In this document: positions 36,581-44,549 of the stretch, piece after piece
How positions within the stretch are numbered: position 1 is the stretch's first letter
How the letters are laid out: each line of letters starts with the position of its first letter
NCBI GenBank assembly: GCA_004295245.1
Contig: REAR01000095.1
Coordinates: forward strand, 1-58,271
Length of the DNA: 58,271 nucleotides
Source: Sphingobacteriales bacterium
GTDB lineage: Bacteria; Bacteroidota; Bacteroidia; Chitinophagales; Chitinophagaceae
Direction of reading: 5' to 3'
Translations under genes and position numbers: made by a program
Notes under the pieces: model-generated
The model's input: only the letters and a program-made list of their open reading frames with translations
Database searches by the model: none
What the model was told of the DNA's origin: nothing

Positions 36581-37330
36581 TTGAACACTGTTAGCAATAA
36601 TAAACCCATACCGGCCGTATTTTGCTGGAGCGGTGGCAAAGACAGTTCTTATGCCCTGCACAAAGTAATTACAGAAGGCGTGTATGAAGTTAAATACCTG
36701 CTTAGCACATTTAATGGCGTGTACAACCGGCTGTCTATGCATGGCGTAAGAGAAGAACTGATAGCAGCACAGGCAAAAAGTATTGGCCTGCCTTTATTAA
36801 AAGTGTATGTGTATGAGGCCGACAATGCTGAATACGAGCAACAGATGAATGCCACCCTGCAATTAATAAAAGAGCAGGGCATTAACACTGTTATTTACGG
36901 CGATATTTTTTTAGAAGACCTGCGCCAGTACCGTGAAAATAAAATGGCAGCAATTGAAATGCAATGTGTATTTCCTATCTGGCAGGTAAACACGGCATGG
37001 ATGATGAATGATTTTGTGCAGCAAGGTTTTCAATCGGTTATTTGCTGTATTAACGATGGCTATTTAGATGCTAGTTGGGCAGGTAGAATTATTAACACCG
37101 CTTTTATTGCCGATTTACCAACTACCGTTGACCCTTGTGGGGAAAACGGCGAGTTTCATTCGTTTTGTTTTGATGGCCCCGTTTTTAAAACACCCATACC
37201 TATAACCATTGGAGAAAAAACGTATAAACCGTTACTTATTAAAACCACCAACCACCCTACCCCTATTAAAGATGTGGGCACCAAAGGTTTTTGGTTTTGC
37301 GATGTATTACCAGATAACAACAACTTATAA
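36581..37330 (+). CDS. DUF71/Dph6-like PP-loop ATP-dependent ligase
   Basis: A 249-residue cytosolic protein with the PP-loop ATP pyrophosphatase motif CWSGGKDSSYAL near residues 15-26. The conserved MHGVREELI, NTVIYGDIFLEDLRQYRE, CCINDGYLDASWAGR and DPCGENGEFHSF segments of the DUF71 (COG2102) family follow. It uses a TTG start 4 bp after cobU; no ATG precedes the PP-loop in this frame. One DUF71 subgroup has been predicted from gene context to act in B12 salvage, consistent with its place between cobU and cobT. Diphthamide synthesis is the other family role and does not apply in bacteria. Confidence 0.9.
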   Translation: MNTVSNNKPIPAVFCWSGGKDSSYALHKVITEGVYEVKYLLSTFNGVYNRLSMHGVREELIAAQAKSIGLPLLKVYVYEADNAEYEQQMNATLQLIKEQGINTVIYGDIFLEDLRQYRENKMAAIEMQCVFPIWQVNTAWMMNDFVQQGFQSVICCINDGYLDASWAGRIINTAFIADLPTTVDPCGENGEFHSFCFDGPVFKTPIPITIGEKTYKPLLIKTTNHPTPIKDVGTKGFWFCDVLPDNNNL

Positions 37331-37332
37331 CC

Positions 37333-38370
37333 ATGCACCTTCAACAACAACTACAGCAAAAAATTAATAACAAAACAAAGCCCCCCGGTGCATTAGGTTT
37401 GTTAGAAACTATTGCACTGCAAACAGGTTTAATACAACAAACGCTTACACCCCAAATTAAAAAACCAACTATTGTTGTTTTTGCTGCCGACCATGGCATT
37501 GCTGCCGATGGAAAAGTAAACCCCTACCCACAAGCAGTAACGGCACAAATGGTTTTAAACTTTGTGCAGGGTGGCGCCGCTATCAATGTTTTTTGCAAAC
37601 AAAATAATATTGAGCTGCTGGTAGCAGATGCCGGTGTAAATATTGTTTTTAATAGCGGCACCCCCATTACGCATGCAAAAGTTGCCATGGGCACGGCCGA
37701 CTATAGCAAGCAACCTGCTATGACTTTAGAACAAACTGCACAAGCTATTGAAAAAGGTGCCGCCATAGTAGAAGCAATTTTTAACAGTGGTTGCAATTGC
37801 ATTGGGTTTGGAGAAATGGGCATTGGCAACACATCATCTGCAGCATTGATTATGCATTACTATACACAACTGCCATTGGCGCAATGTGTGGGCAGGGGCA
37901 CCGGTGCCAACGATGCGCAACTAGCCAATAAATTACAAGTATTAGAACAAGCAGCAACGCTGCACCAGTTAATTAATAATAATTACAGCGCAGAAACAGT
38001 GTTAAGCAAAATTGGTGGATTTGAAATTGCCATGATGGCGGGTGCTTTTGTAAAAGCATGGCAATTGAATATGATACTGGTGGTGGATGGTTTTATTACC
38101 ACAGCGGCTTTATTAAATGCAAAACAGTTATTGCAACAACAGCAAGCCGATGCCAATATTTTAACCCATTGCATTTTTGCACACTGCAGCGGAGAGCAGG
38201 GGCATGAAAAAATGTTGCAACACCTGCAGGCTACACCTTTATTACAATTAGGGTTGCGCCTGGGCGAAGGAACGGGTGCAGCACTGGCTATGCCATTATT
38301 GCAAGCTGCTACTGCCTTTTTAAATGAAATGGCCAGTTTTGAAAGCGCCGGTATAAGTAACAAAGAGTAG
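37333..38370 (+). CDS. cobT: Nicotinate-nucleotide:dimethylbenzimidazole phosphoribosyltransferase (CobT)
   Basis: CobT activates dimethylbenzimidazole to alpha-ribazole-5'-phosphate, the lower-ligand precursor of cobalamin. The 345 residues contain VVFAADHGIAADGKV, VQGGAAINVF, FGEMGIGNTSSAAL, and the C-terminal LRLGEGTGAALAM whose Glu312 is the catalytic base in the family. It starts 2 bp after the DUF71 stop. Length and motif order are normal. Confidence 0.96.
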   Translation: MHLQQQLQQKINNKTKPPGALGLLETIALQTGLIQQTLTPQIKKPTIVVFAADHGIAADGKVNPYPQAVTAQMVLNFVQGGAAINVFCKQNNIELLVADAGVNIVFNSGTPITHAKVAMGTADYSKQPAMTLEQTAQAIEKGAAIVEAIFNSGCNCIGFGEMGIGNTSSAALIMHYYTQLPLAQCVGRGTGANDAQLANKLQVLEQAATLHQLINNNYSAETVLSKIGGFEIAMMAGAFVKAWQLNMILVVDGFITTAALLNAKQLLQQQQADANILTHCIFAHCSGEQGHEKMLQHLQATPLLQLGLRLGEGTGAALAMPLLQAATAFLNEMASFESAGISNKE

Positions 38371-38376
38371 TATTGC

Positions 38377-38476
38377 GATGCCAGCGGTAGTGCTACTATC
38401 ATCATCGTTGCGTCGCACACTTGTGCTGAAGTGTGCTGACGCAACGATGATGCCATAAAAAATAAATGCCGGTTAC
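38377..38476. repeat. Dispersed palindromic element, copy 7
   Basis: The left terminus is GATGCCAGC (38377-38385) and the right is GCCGGTTAC (38468-38476). Cores are GTTGCGTCGCACACTT (38407-38422) and a one-base-inserted AAGTGTGCTGACGCAAC (38429-38445), with only a 6-nt loop. It starts 6 bp after the cobT stop and ends just before cobS. The right arm GATGATGCCATAAAAAATAA is like the other copies. Confidence 0.88.
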
Positions 38477-38481
38477 ATAAA

Positions 38482-39243
38482 ATGAAAAAACAACTACATA
38501 TTTTTTTTACAGCTGTTATGTTTTACACCCGCATACCCTGCCCGGCATGGGTTAACCACGATGCGGAGTATTTAAATAAAGCCACACGGTATTTTCCGTT
38601 AATTGGCTGGCTGGTGGGTGGCGCAGCCGCTGTACTTTTTATTTTATGCAATTACCTGTTTACAACACCTGTGGCTATTTTAATTTCTATGGTAGGTACT
38701 ATTTTAATGACAGGTGCTTTTCATGAAGATGGCTTTGCAGATGTATGTGATGGCTTTGGCGGCGGATGGACCAAAGAAAAGATTTTACTGATAATGAAAG
38801 ACAGCCGCGTAGGTGCCTATGGCGTTATTGGCACCGTACTGTTGCTGTTATTAAAATTTACCAGTCTTACTGCAATAGATACTGCAATGCTGTGGAAAGT
38901 ATTGATTGCTGCACATAGTTTTTCAAGGCTATGCTCCGTGTTAATGATTGCTACCAGCCAATATGTAAGAGAAAATGAAGATGCCAAAGCAAAGCCATTG
39001 GCAAAGTCTATTACTGCAAAAGAAATTGTTCCGGCATTGGTATTTGGTATTACACCGTTGGCATTACTGGGCTCTTTTAATGTTTTAATAATTATTATTG
39101 CGCCACTCATCGGCACGTGGTGGTTGCGCCACTATTTTCATAAATGGATTGGTGGTTATACCGGCGATTGTTTGGGCAGTATACAACAGGTAACAGAACT
39201 ATTATTTTATTTAAGCACAATAGCTGTATGGAAATTTATTTAG
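38482..39243 (+). CDS. cobS: Adenosylcobinamide-GDP ribazoletransferase (CobS)
   Basis: CobS is an integral membrane enzyme that joins adenosylcobinamide-GDP to alpha-ribazole (phosphate) to give cobalamin (phosphate). The 253 residues have many membrane helices. The conserved MFYTRIPCPAW at the N-terminus, HEDGFADVCDGFGGGWTKE and MKDSRVGAYGVIG match. Its last 16 bp overlap the start of cobC. Confidence 0.95.
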   Translation: MKKQLHIFFTAVMFYTRIPCPAWVNHDAEYLNKATRYFPLIGWLVGGAAAVLFILCNYLFTTPVAILISMVGTILMTGAFHEDGFADVCDGFGGGWTKEKILLIMKDSRVGAYGVIGTVLLLLLKFTSLTAIDTAMLWKVLIAAHSFSRLCSVLMIATSQYVRENEDAKAKPLAKSITAKEIVPALVFGITPLALLGSFNVLIIIIAPLIGTWWLRHYFHKWIGGYTGDCLGSIQQVTELLFYLSTIAVWKFI

Positions 39244-39718
39244 TACGACATACCACTCCGCTAATAGAAAAAGGTATTTGCTATGGCCAGACCGATTTAG
39301 ATGTTACTGCCAGCTTTATACAAGAAGCTGTATTTATTAAAAAACAAATACCAGTAGCAGCTTACACTTTTTACAGTAGCCCTTTGCAGCGTTGCAGCAA
39401 ACTGGCAAACTATTTAGCGGGCAATACACCAGTAACGTATCACGATGATTTGAAAGAGCTGAACTGCGGCCAGTGGGAGCTGCAACCATGGGATGATATA
39501 CCCCGCCACGAAATTGACCATGCTTTAGTGCCATTGCAACCCAACAGCAACCAGCAGTTATTGTAACCCACGGTGGCGTTATCAGAAGCATTCTTTCTTT
39601 TATAACCAATACACAGCTGGCAGATTCTTTTAAAGTATTTAAGCTGCATTATGGCAGCTACAACGCCTTATACGCACCATATTATTGCCAATATTGCCAG
39701 CGCCACAGAAACACATAA
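39228..39718 (+). pseudogene. cobC: Alpha-ribazole phosphatase (CobC, histidine phosphatase), internally deleted and frameshifted
   Basis: The N-terminal half (39228-39566) has MEIYLVRHTTPL with the catalytic His and SSPLQRCSKLA. ELNCGQWE marks the family's central region. It stops early after NSNQQLL at 39566. A second frame continues to 39718 as QQQPAVIVTHGGVIRSIL, with the second conserved His. Compared with CobC/phosphoglycerate-mutase proteins, about 30 residues between the acidic region and the THGG strand are missing, so the change looks like a deletion that also shifts frame. The start overlaps cobS by 16 bp. The protein is unlikely to be active. Confidence 0.85.
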
Positions 39719-39756
39719 GCCCAGTTATTTTTAATTTTCTATTAAAGCGCAACGGC

Positions 39757-39764
39757 TACCTTTG
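39757..39764 (+). promoter_or_regulatory. -7 promoter element of the MarC gene
   Basis: TACCTTTG is a textbook Bacteroidota -7 box. It lies 14 bp before the ATG at 39779, so the mRNA leader is very short. Confidence 0.65.
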
Positions 39765-39778
39765 TTAAAACCCCTTTT

Positions 39779-40357
39779 ATGAATTGGGAACTAAAGGATC
39801 TTTTAACCGTTACATTTACCTTGTTTGCTGTAATAGATATTATTGGCTCTATACCATTACTCATTTCTTTAAAAGAAAAAACAGGTGGCATACGTGAAGT
39901 ACGGGCAACACTTATTTCCGGCGGGTTAATGATTTTATTTTTGTTTGTAGGCGAATCGTTTTTAAATATACTGGGGGTAGATGTAAAGTCGTTTGCTGTA
40001 GGCGGCTCAATAGTAATTTTTATTTTAGGTTTAGAAATGGTTTTGGGCATAGAATTTTTTAAACCCGATGCCGACCCCAAAAGCAGCACAGTGGTACCTA
40101 TTGCTTTTCCGCTAATTGCCGGTTCGGGTACCTTAACCACCATCATTTCTTTAAGAGCCAATTATTCTGAAATACCTGTACTGATAGCCATACTGGTAAA
40201 CCTGGTGGTGGTTTATATTGTATTAAAACTTTTAAACCCTTTAGCAAAAATACTAGGCCCGGCAGGGCTTACCGCAGTACGCAAATTTTTTGGCGTTATT
40301 TTACTAGCCATTGCCGTAAAAATATTTGCCACCAACGCCAGCGGGCTTATTAAATAA
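39779..40357 (+). CDS. MarC-family membrane protein
   Basis: A 192-residue inner-membrane protein with six hydrophobic segments. Family signatures include FAVIDIIGSIPLLISL, FPLIAGSGTLTTII and the C-terminal LGPAGLTAVRKFFGVILLAIAV. Members of this family were once linked to multiple antibiotic resistance, but transport has not been shown, and some relatives are placed among neutral amino acid transporters. It has its own promoter and does not appear to belong to the cobalamin operon. Confidence 0.9.
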   Translation: MNWELKDLLTVTFTLFAVIDIIGSIPLLISLKEKTGGIREVRATLISGGLMILFLFVGESFLNILGVDVKSFAVGGSIVIFILGLEMVLGIEFFKPDADPKSSTVVPIAFPLIAGSGTLTTIISLRANYSEIPVLIAILVNLVVVYIVLKLLNPLAKILGPAGLTAVRKFFGVILLAIAVKIFATNASGLIK

Positions 40358-40423
40358 AAATTGCTGCAATAAAGTTTTCGTTTTACACCTGCAATTGTTG
40401 ATATTTGCCCACTGAATTTTACC

Positions 40424-40495
40424 GGCCTCGTAGTACAATGGATAGTATAAGGGTTTCCGAAGCCCCAGATCCAAGTTCGATTCTTGGCGAGGCCA
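40424..40495 (+). tRNA. tRNA-Arg(CCG)
   Basis: The sequence folds into a cloverleaf. The acceptor stem is GGCCTCG / CGAGGCC, the D-stem GTAC / GTAT, and the T-stem CCAAG / CTTGG with TTCGATT loop. The anticodon loop TTCCGAA gives anticodon CCG. The anticodon stem has an A-C mismatch at its outer pair. The 3' discriminator is A (40495), and CCA is not encoded. Confidence 0.95.
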
Positions 40496-40496
40496 C

Positions 40497-40530
40497 AAAA
40501 AAAATCATGATCTTATCATGATTTTTTTTA
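40497..40530 (+). terminator. Terminator after tRNA-Arg
   Basis: The perfect palindromic stem ATCATGAT (40504-40511) / ATCATGAT (40515-40522) has a CTT loop. It is extended by A-T pairs and followed by a T run. Confidence 0.85.
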
Positions 40531-40626
40531 TTTTCATACCGCTCCACTGAAATTGCATAAATAACACCCCGTAATAATCTGCCCCTTTTCTGCTACGCAT
40601 TTATTTTTTAACCATAAAAACCAACT

Positions 40627-41211
40627 ATGCGCAAGTATCTTTTTTTTGCCGCAGCATTTATGTTACCTGCTGCAATTTTAAATTCCTGTAATAGCACCCC
40701 ACCTGCCAGTACCATCGGCACTGCCACTACCACACCAGAAGACCTGGTGAAAAGAGGCGAGTATTTAATAACTACTATGGGCTGCAACGATTGCCACTCA
40801 CCCAAACGAATGGGCGCAAACGGACCGGAGCTGGTGCCAGAATTATTACTCTCTGGCTACCAGGCAGAAAGCCCGGTACCTAAACCAGATTTAACCAGTG
40901 TAAAAAACGGCTACCTCGTTATGTCTCCAGATTTAACAGCAGCATACGGCCCCTGGGGCACCAGTTATGCTGCCAACCTTACCAGCGACTCTACGGGTAT
41001 TGGCTTATGGACCGAAGCACAATTTGCCATCGCACTTAAAAAAGGAAAAGCAAAAGGTTTAGATAGTAACCGCATGCTATTACCACCCATGCCATGGACA
41101 AATTTCGTAAACATAAAAGACGAAGATTTAAAAGCCATGTTTGCTTACTTAAAAGCAACAAAGCCGGTTAAAAATTTAGTGCCGCCGCCAGTTCCACCCA
41201 CACAACCTTAA
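40627..41211 (+). CDS. Lipid-anchored c-type cytochrome
   Basis: A 194-residue exported lipoprotein with lipobox LNSC (Cys21), a Thr/Ser-rich linker and a class I heme motif CNDCH (Cys53, Cys56, His57). LLPPMPW supplies a likely distal Met ligand. The protein is a single-heme cytochrome domain of about 150 residues, ending in a Pro-rich tail. It would sit in the periplasm and pass electrons. It is followed by an intrinsic terminator. Confidence 0.9.
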   Translation: MRKYLFFAAAFMLPAAILNSCNSTPPASTIGTATTTPEDLVKRGEYLITTMGCNDCHSPKRMGANGPELVPELLLSGYQAESPVPKPDLTSVKNGYLVMSPDLTAAYGPWGTSYAANLTSDSTGIGLWTEAQFAIALKKGKAKGLDSNRMLLPPMPWTNFVNIKDEDLKAMFAYLKATKPVKNLVPPPVPPTQP

Positions 41212-41217
41212 TAAAAT

Positions 41218-41248
41218 AATAAGCCCCGCAACTGCGGGGTTTTATTTT
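41218..41248 (+). terminator. Terminator of the cytochrome gene
   Basis: A CCCCGC / GCGGGG 6-bp stem (41224-41229 and 41234-41239) with an AACT loop is followed by TTTTATTTT. It comes just after the stop at 41211. Confidence 0.85.
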
Positions 41249-41355
41249 GTAACCAGCATTGGTAATACTAATCAGCAGCTGTTGCGTCGCACACTTGTAC
41301 TGAAGTTGCAGTGTGCGACGCAACGATGATGCCATGAAAAACCATTGCTGGCTAC
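41249..41355. repeat. Dispersed palindromic element, copy 8
   Basis: The termini GTAACCAGC (41249-41257) and GCTGGCTAC (41347-41355) flank cores GTTGCGTCGCACACTT (41281-41296) and GTGTGCGACGCAAC (41311-41324). The right end abuts the crtY stop codon, whose last base is the first base of the element. The right arm contains GATGCCATGAAAAACCATTG. It lies between convergent genes. Confidence 0.93.
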
Positions 41356-42509
41356 TAAAATAATTGTTTTATTGCGGCTTTAGAAAATGGCAAAAAAGGC
41401 AGGCTGCTTATTAATAACAGGTCTTCTGCAAAAGAAGTTTCATTATCAAGAAACTTAAAAATTGCTGTTGCATCATTCTTTTGAAATAGCTTGGTAAAAA
41501 TAGTAACCCCTTCCAGTTTATTATGTGCCAATAAATGCAGCAGCACACTATCGTAAAACTGAAAGCGCTTTGCAGTTAACGCTTTATTGGTAAAAGGCTT
41601 TCCTGTTTGTATAATAGCAGCAGCAATGGCAGCCGTTCTTTTTTGTATAAACTGAAAAGTATACCCACTGCTACCCTTTGTTTGGCCACCAATGGTACCA
41701 ATATAAATAACATTACCATTATAGGGTTTAAACTTATAATTGGTCATGGGTATAATACCAAACTCTTGTTCTTTAATAGTATAGTCTTTGGTAAAATGTG
41801 CTTGTATATAGGTGTGTAGTGCCGCATTGTATGCTTCTGGTGGCAACAACTGCTTTGTAAAAAGAGTGTACTCAATTAAAGCTTTGTTATTGGCAAAAGG
41901 CATGGTATAAACAAATGTAGTGCCGTGCTGTTGGCTTACTCTAAAATCCATAAAGCTGGCCTTGTTACTATCAAAGCAGGGCACCGTTGTTTCAATAGTC
42001 CACCCTTTAAAATGCTGTAACAGGTAGTGTTCATTGGGCGTTTTTAAAGAAGGGCTATTAAACACAATACTGCTGAAAACATAGTTGGCTGTAAAAACAG
42101 CATTGGCAGTGGTAACGGTAGCACCATTGTGCAGGGTATTAATTGCAGTAACTGCATCATAAATAACTGTAATGGCAGTTTCTTTTTTTATTGCTTCAAA
42201 ACAATAATTATAAAAATCAATGCCGTGTATCATTTTATACTGGTACGGGTTTATGGCATAGGTTTTAGAAAAGCCGGGGGCCATAAATTCTATCTGGTTC
42301 CAGCGGTTATGCACCAACGGTTCAAATAAACCTGTACCAGCCTCCCAAAAACACCAGGTACGGTCGTTGTGTTGTTTAGGTGCTTTATCAATTAATAAAA
42401 TAGAAGTATGCTGGTGAATACCGGCAGCCATTAGCCGCATTAACAAACTAAGGCCTGCAGCGCCAGCGCCTGCAATAATAAAATCGTAATGTTTTTTTTG
42501 TGCTGACAT
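41355..42509 (-). CDS. crtY: Lycopene beta-cyclase (CrtY-type)
   Basis: A 384-residue cyclase that converts lycopene to beta-carotene. An FAD/NAD-binding Rossmann motif FIIAGAGAAGLSL is near residues 10-22, followed by NDRTWCFWEAGTG, IEFMAPGF and a C-terminal domain with GQTKGSSGYTFQFIQ, as in CrtY/CrtL proteins. It is the last gene of the cluster and lies 55 bp after crtZ, separated by a hairpin terminator, so its expression may differ from crtZ. Confidence 0.9.
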   Translation of the reverse strand: MSAQKKHYDFIIAGAGAAGLSLLMRLMAAGIHQHTSILLIDKAPKQHNDRTWCFWEAGTGLFEPLVHNRWNQIEFMAPGFSKTYAINPYQYKMIHGIDFYNYCFEAIKKETAITVIYDAVTAINTLHNGATVTTANAVFTANYVFSSIVFNSPSLKTPNEHYLLQHFKGWTIETTVPCFDSNKASFMDFRVSQQHGTTFVYTMPFANNKALIEYTLFTKQLLPPEAYNAALHTYIQAHFTKDYTIKEQEFGIIPMTNYKFKPYNGNVIYIGTIGGQTKGSSGYTFQFIQKRTAAIAAAIIQTGKPFTNKALTAKRFQFYDSVLLHLLAHNKLEGVTIFTKLFQKNDATAIFKFLDNETSFAEDLLLISSLPFLPFSKAAIKQLF

Positions 42510-42516
42510 TTAATTA

Positions 42517-42545
42517 AAAACGTGTACGGTTTGCGTACACGTTTT
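42517..42545 (-). terminator. Hairpin terminator/attenuator between crtZ and crtY
   Basis: A 12-bp stem, AAAACGTGTACG and CGTACACGTTTT (42517-42528 and 42534-42545), with a 5-nt loop is followed on the minus strand by a T-rich tract. It lies 19 bp after the crtZ stop. It should reduce read-through into crtY. Confidence 0.7.
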
Positions 42546-42564
42546 ATAGCGTTCTAGCTGTTTA

Positions 42565-43050
42565 TTATTTTGATTGTTGAGCAGCAAACTCACGATCTCT
42601 TTTTACTTTTTGCCAATATTTTTTTGCGGCATACAACATGCCAAAAGATTCTCCATCTTCTTTTTCTAAATGTTTGTGGTGCATTTTATGGGCCCACCGA
42701 ATGGTTTTTACATAAGGTGTGTTCCAGCGGGTAAACCATTTAAACCGCTGATGAATAATTACATCGTGCACCATAAAATAAGCAAAGCCATAAGCCATAA
42801 TACCAAACCCAATAGCTTGCAGCCAGTATACTTCATTAAGTGTTCCAAATAGAATACATAAGAAACTGGGTACGGCAAAAATGACAAAAAAGGCATCGTT
42901 TTTTTCAAAAAAACCAGGGCCTTTTTTATGATGGTCTTCATGCAAGTACCACAAAAACCCATGCATTACATATTTGTGTGTAAACCATGTGATACCCTCC
43001 ATTATAAAAAATACGCCTGTAACAATTGCGGTGTATGCTAACCAATGCAT
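42565..43050 (-). CDS. crtZ: Beta-carotene hydroxylase (CrtZ)
   Basis: A 161-residue membrane di-iron hydroxylase that converts beta-carotene to zeaxanthin. The conserved histidine boxes are all present: HKYVMH, HEDHH, HDVIIH and HKMHHKH. Four hydrophobic segments fit the fatty-acid-hydroxylase-like topology. The gene is 11 bp after idi, so the two are likely co-transcribed. Confidence 0.93.
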   Translation of the reverse strand: MHWLAYTAIVTGVFFIMEGITWFTHKYVMHGFLWYLHEDHHKKGPGFFEKNDAFFVIFAVPSFLCILFGTLNEVYWLQAIGFGIMAYGFAYFMVHDVIIHQRFKWFTRWNTPYVKTIRWAHKMHHKHLEKEDGESFGMLYAAKKYWQKVKRDREFAAQQSK

Positions 43051-43061
43051 TTTAAAAATAT

Positions 43062-43601
43062 TTAAGCAATTTCATTAATCATGTTTTCCTGCCACCATTT
43101 CTCAATTAGCGGAAACGCTATATGAAACCATGCTGTATATTTTGATGGGTGTGATGCCAGTGATTCTTTAATATCCTGCATGGATTTATAACAATAATCG
43201 TGTACTTCATCTGTATTTGAAACAATGGTATTTTCATAGATACCTGTAAATACATGATCAAACTCAAATTCAGTCAGTCCGTTATCAAATTCTTTTTTAT
43301 ATGTAAAATCAAAAACTTTTGTCAAGCTGGTGGTAAAGCCCATTTCTTCTTGCAAGCGGCGGTTGGCAGCATCAATGGTTGCTTCTTCGGGTCTGGGGTG
43401 GCTGCAACAGGTATTGGTCCATAGCCCTCCGCTATGATATTTGTTAAGAGCCCGTTGTTGCAGTAATAATTCTCCCTTGCTATTAAACACAAAAACACTA
43501 AATGCCCGGTGCAATACGCCTTTTCTATGCACTTCCATCTTTTCCATGGTGCCTACCGGTTCATCCTGCTCATTTACTAAAATTATTTCTTCTGTATTCA
43601 T
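43062..43601 (-). CDS. idi: Isopentenyl-diphosphate delta-isomerase (type I)
   Basis: Idi interconverts IPP and DMAPP, the isoprenoid precursors for carotenoids. The 179-residue protein contains the type I Nudix-like motifs GGLWTNTCCSHPRP, with the catalytic Cys, and RRLQEEMGF. I start at ATG 43601 (MNTEEIIL). A -7 box, TACATTTG (43617-43624), lies 15 bp upstream, so the ATG at 43619, inside that box, and the one between them are unlikely to be used. It lies between crtB and crtZ. Confidence 0.92.
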   Translation of the reverse strand: MNTEEIILVNEQDEPVGTMEKMEVHRKGVLHRAFSVFVFNSKGELLLQQRALNKYHSGGLWTNTCCSHPRPEEATIDAANRRLQEEMGFTTSLTKVFDFTYKKEFDNGLTEFEFDHVFTGIYENTIVSNTDEVHDYCYKSMQDIKESLASHPSKYTAWFHIAFPLIEKWWQENMINEIA

Positions 43602-43616
43602 TGCTTGCATGCGGCA

Positions 43617-43624
43617 CAAATGTA
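43617..43624 (-). promoter_or_regulatory. Internal promoter (-7 box) before idi
   Basis: On the minus strand TACATTTG matches TAnnTTTG, between the crtB stop (43634) and the idi start. It would make idi-crtZ partly independent of the upstream crt genes. A -33 element was not identified. Confidence 0.5.
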
Positions 43625-43633
43625 ACCAGTAAT

Positions 43634-44470
43634 TTAAATAAGATTTAATTGATTTTTTAACCCTGCTCTTAGTACAATTAAGGCCTTGCTATAGTTGGGA
43701 ATGCGGATTCTTTCCTCAAGAATACGGGATGGCTGTGTTTTCTTTATACGCTTAAATAATGATAAGTAGTATTTATAAGCCACATACACTCCAAATCTGG
43801 CCTTCATGGGTAATTGCATAATGCCTGCGTAAGCATCATTAAAGTCTTGTTGTATATCCTGTTCTATGCGGCATTTTTCCTCGTAGGTAAAATTATTAAA
43901 ATCGCAGCCAGGGAAATAAACACGATCCATTCCATTATAATCTGCCTTCAGGTCTCTTAAGAAATTTACTTTTTGAAAAGCAGCCCCTAAAGACCGTGCG
44001 GGTGTTTTTAAATTATTGTAGTCGTCTTTATTTCCTTCACAGAAAATGTATAAACACATTAAGCCTACTACTTCTGCAGAGCCATAGATATAGTCTTTAT
44101 AAGCCTTGCAATCATATGCTTTTTTTGAAAGATCCATTTCCATACTATGAAAAAAAGCTTCAATCAGATTGCGATCGATATTATACTCATTAACGGTTCT
44201 TTGAAAACTGTGAAGTATCGGGTTAAGGCTAATGCCCCTATCCAATGCCTCGTATGTTTCCTTTTTAAATTGTTGTAACAAATAGTCCTTATCAAAGTCA
44301 TGAAAAGTATCTACTATTTCATCTGCAAAACGGACAAAGCCATATATATTAAATACAGGCTGCCGCAACTCCTGGTGCAGTAGTTTAATAGCAGAAGAAA
44401 AAGAGGTACTGTATTCCTCTGTAGTGGTGCGGCTGCATAGCTCGCTTACTTTATGAAATAATTGTATCAT
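43634..44470 (-). CDS. crtB: Phytoene synthase (CrtB)
   Basis: CrtB condenses two GGPP to phytoene. The 278 residues have both aspartate-rich motifs of squalene/phytoene synthases: DEIVD near 49-53 and DLKADYNGMDRVYFPG near 170-185. RSLGAAFQKVNFLRD is adjacent. The size is normal for the bacterial family. It lies 79 bp after crtI, with two inverted repeats in the gap. Confidence 0.95.
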   Translation of the reverse strand: MIQLFHKVSELCSRTTTEEYSTSFSSAIKLLHQELRQPVFNIYGFVRFADEIVDTFHDFDKDYLLQQFKKETYEALDRGISLNPILHSFQRTVNEYNIDRNLIEAFFHSMEMDLSKKAYDCKAYKDYIYGSAEVVGLMCLYIFCEGNKDDYNNLKTPARSLGAAFQKVNFLRDLKADYNGMDRVYFPGCDFNNFTYEEKCRIEQDIQQDFNDAYAGIMQLPMKARFGVYVAYKYYLSLFKRIKKTQPSRILEERIRIPNYSKALIVLRAGLKNQLNLI

Positions 44471-44497
44471 GCTTGTACAAGTTACTTAATTGCCTTA

Positions 44498-44543
44498 AAA
44501 ACAAGATATCTTGTTTTACAATCTTACGTTCAACTATGAACGT
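44498..44543. repeat. Two inverted repeats in the crtI-crtB gap
   Basis: A perfect 20-bp palindrome (44498-44517, AAAACAAGAT with its complement) is followed by ACGTTC / GAACGT (44526-44531 and 44538-44543). Neither is followed by a clear T tract. They could be operator sites or an mRNA processing hairpin between crtI and crtB. Confidence 0.6.
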
Positions 44544-44549
44544 TTGGAT

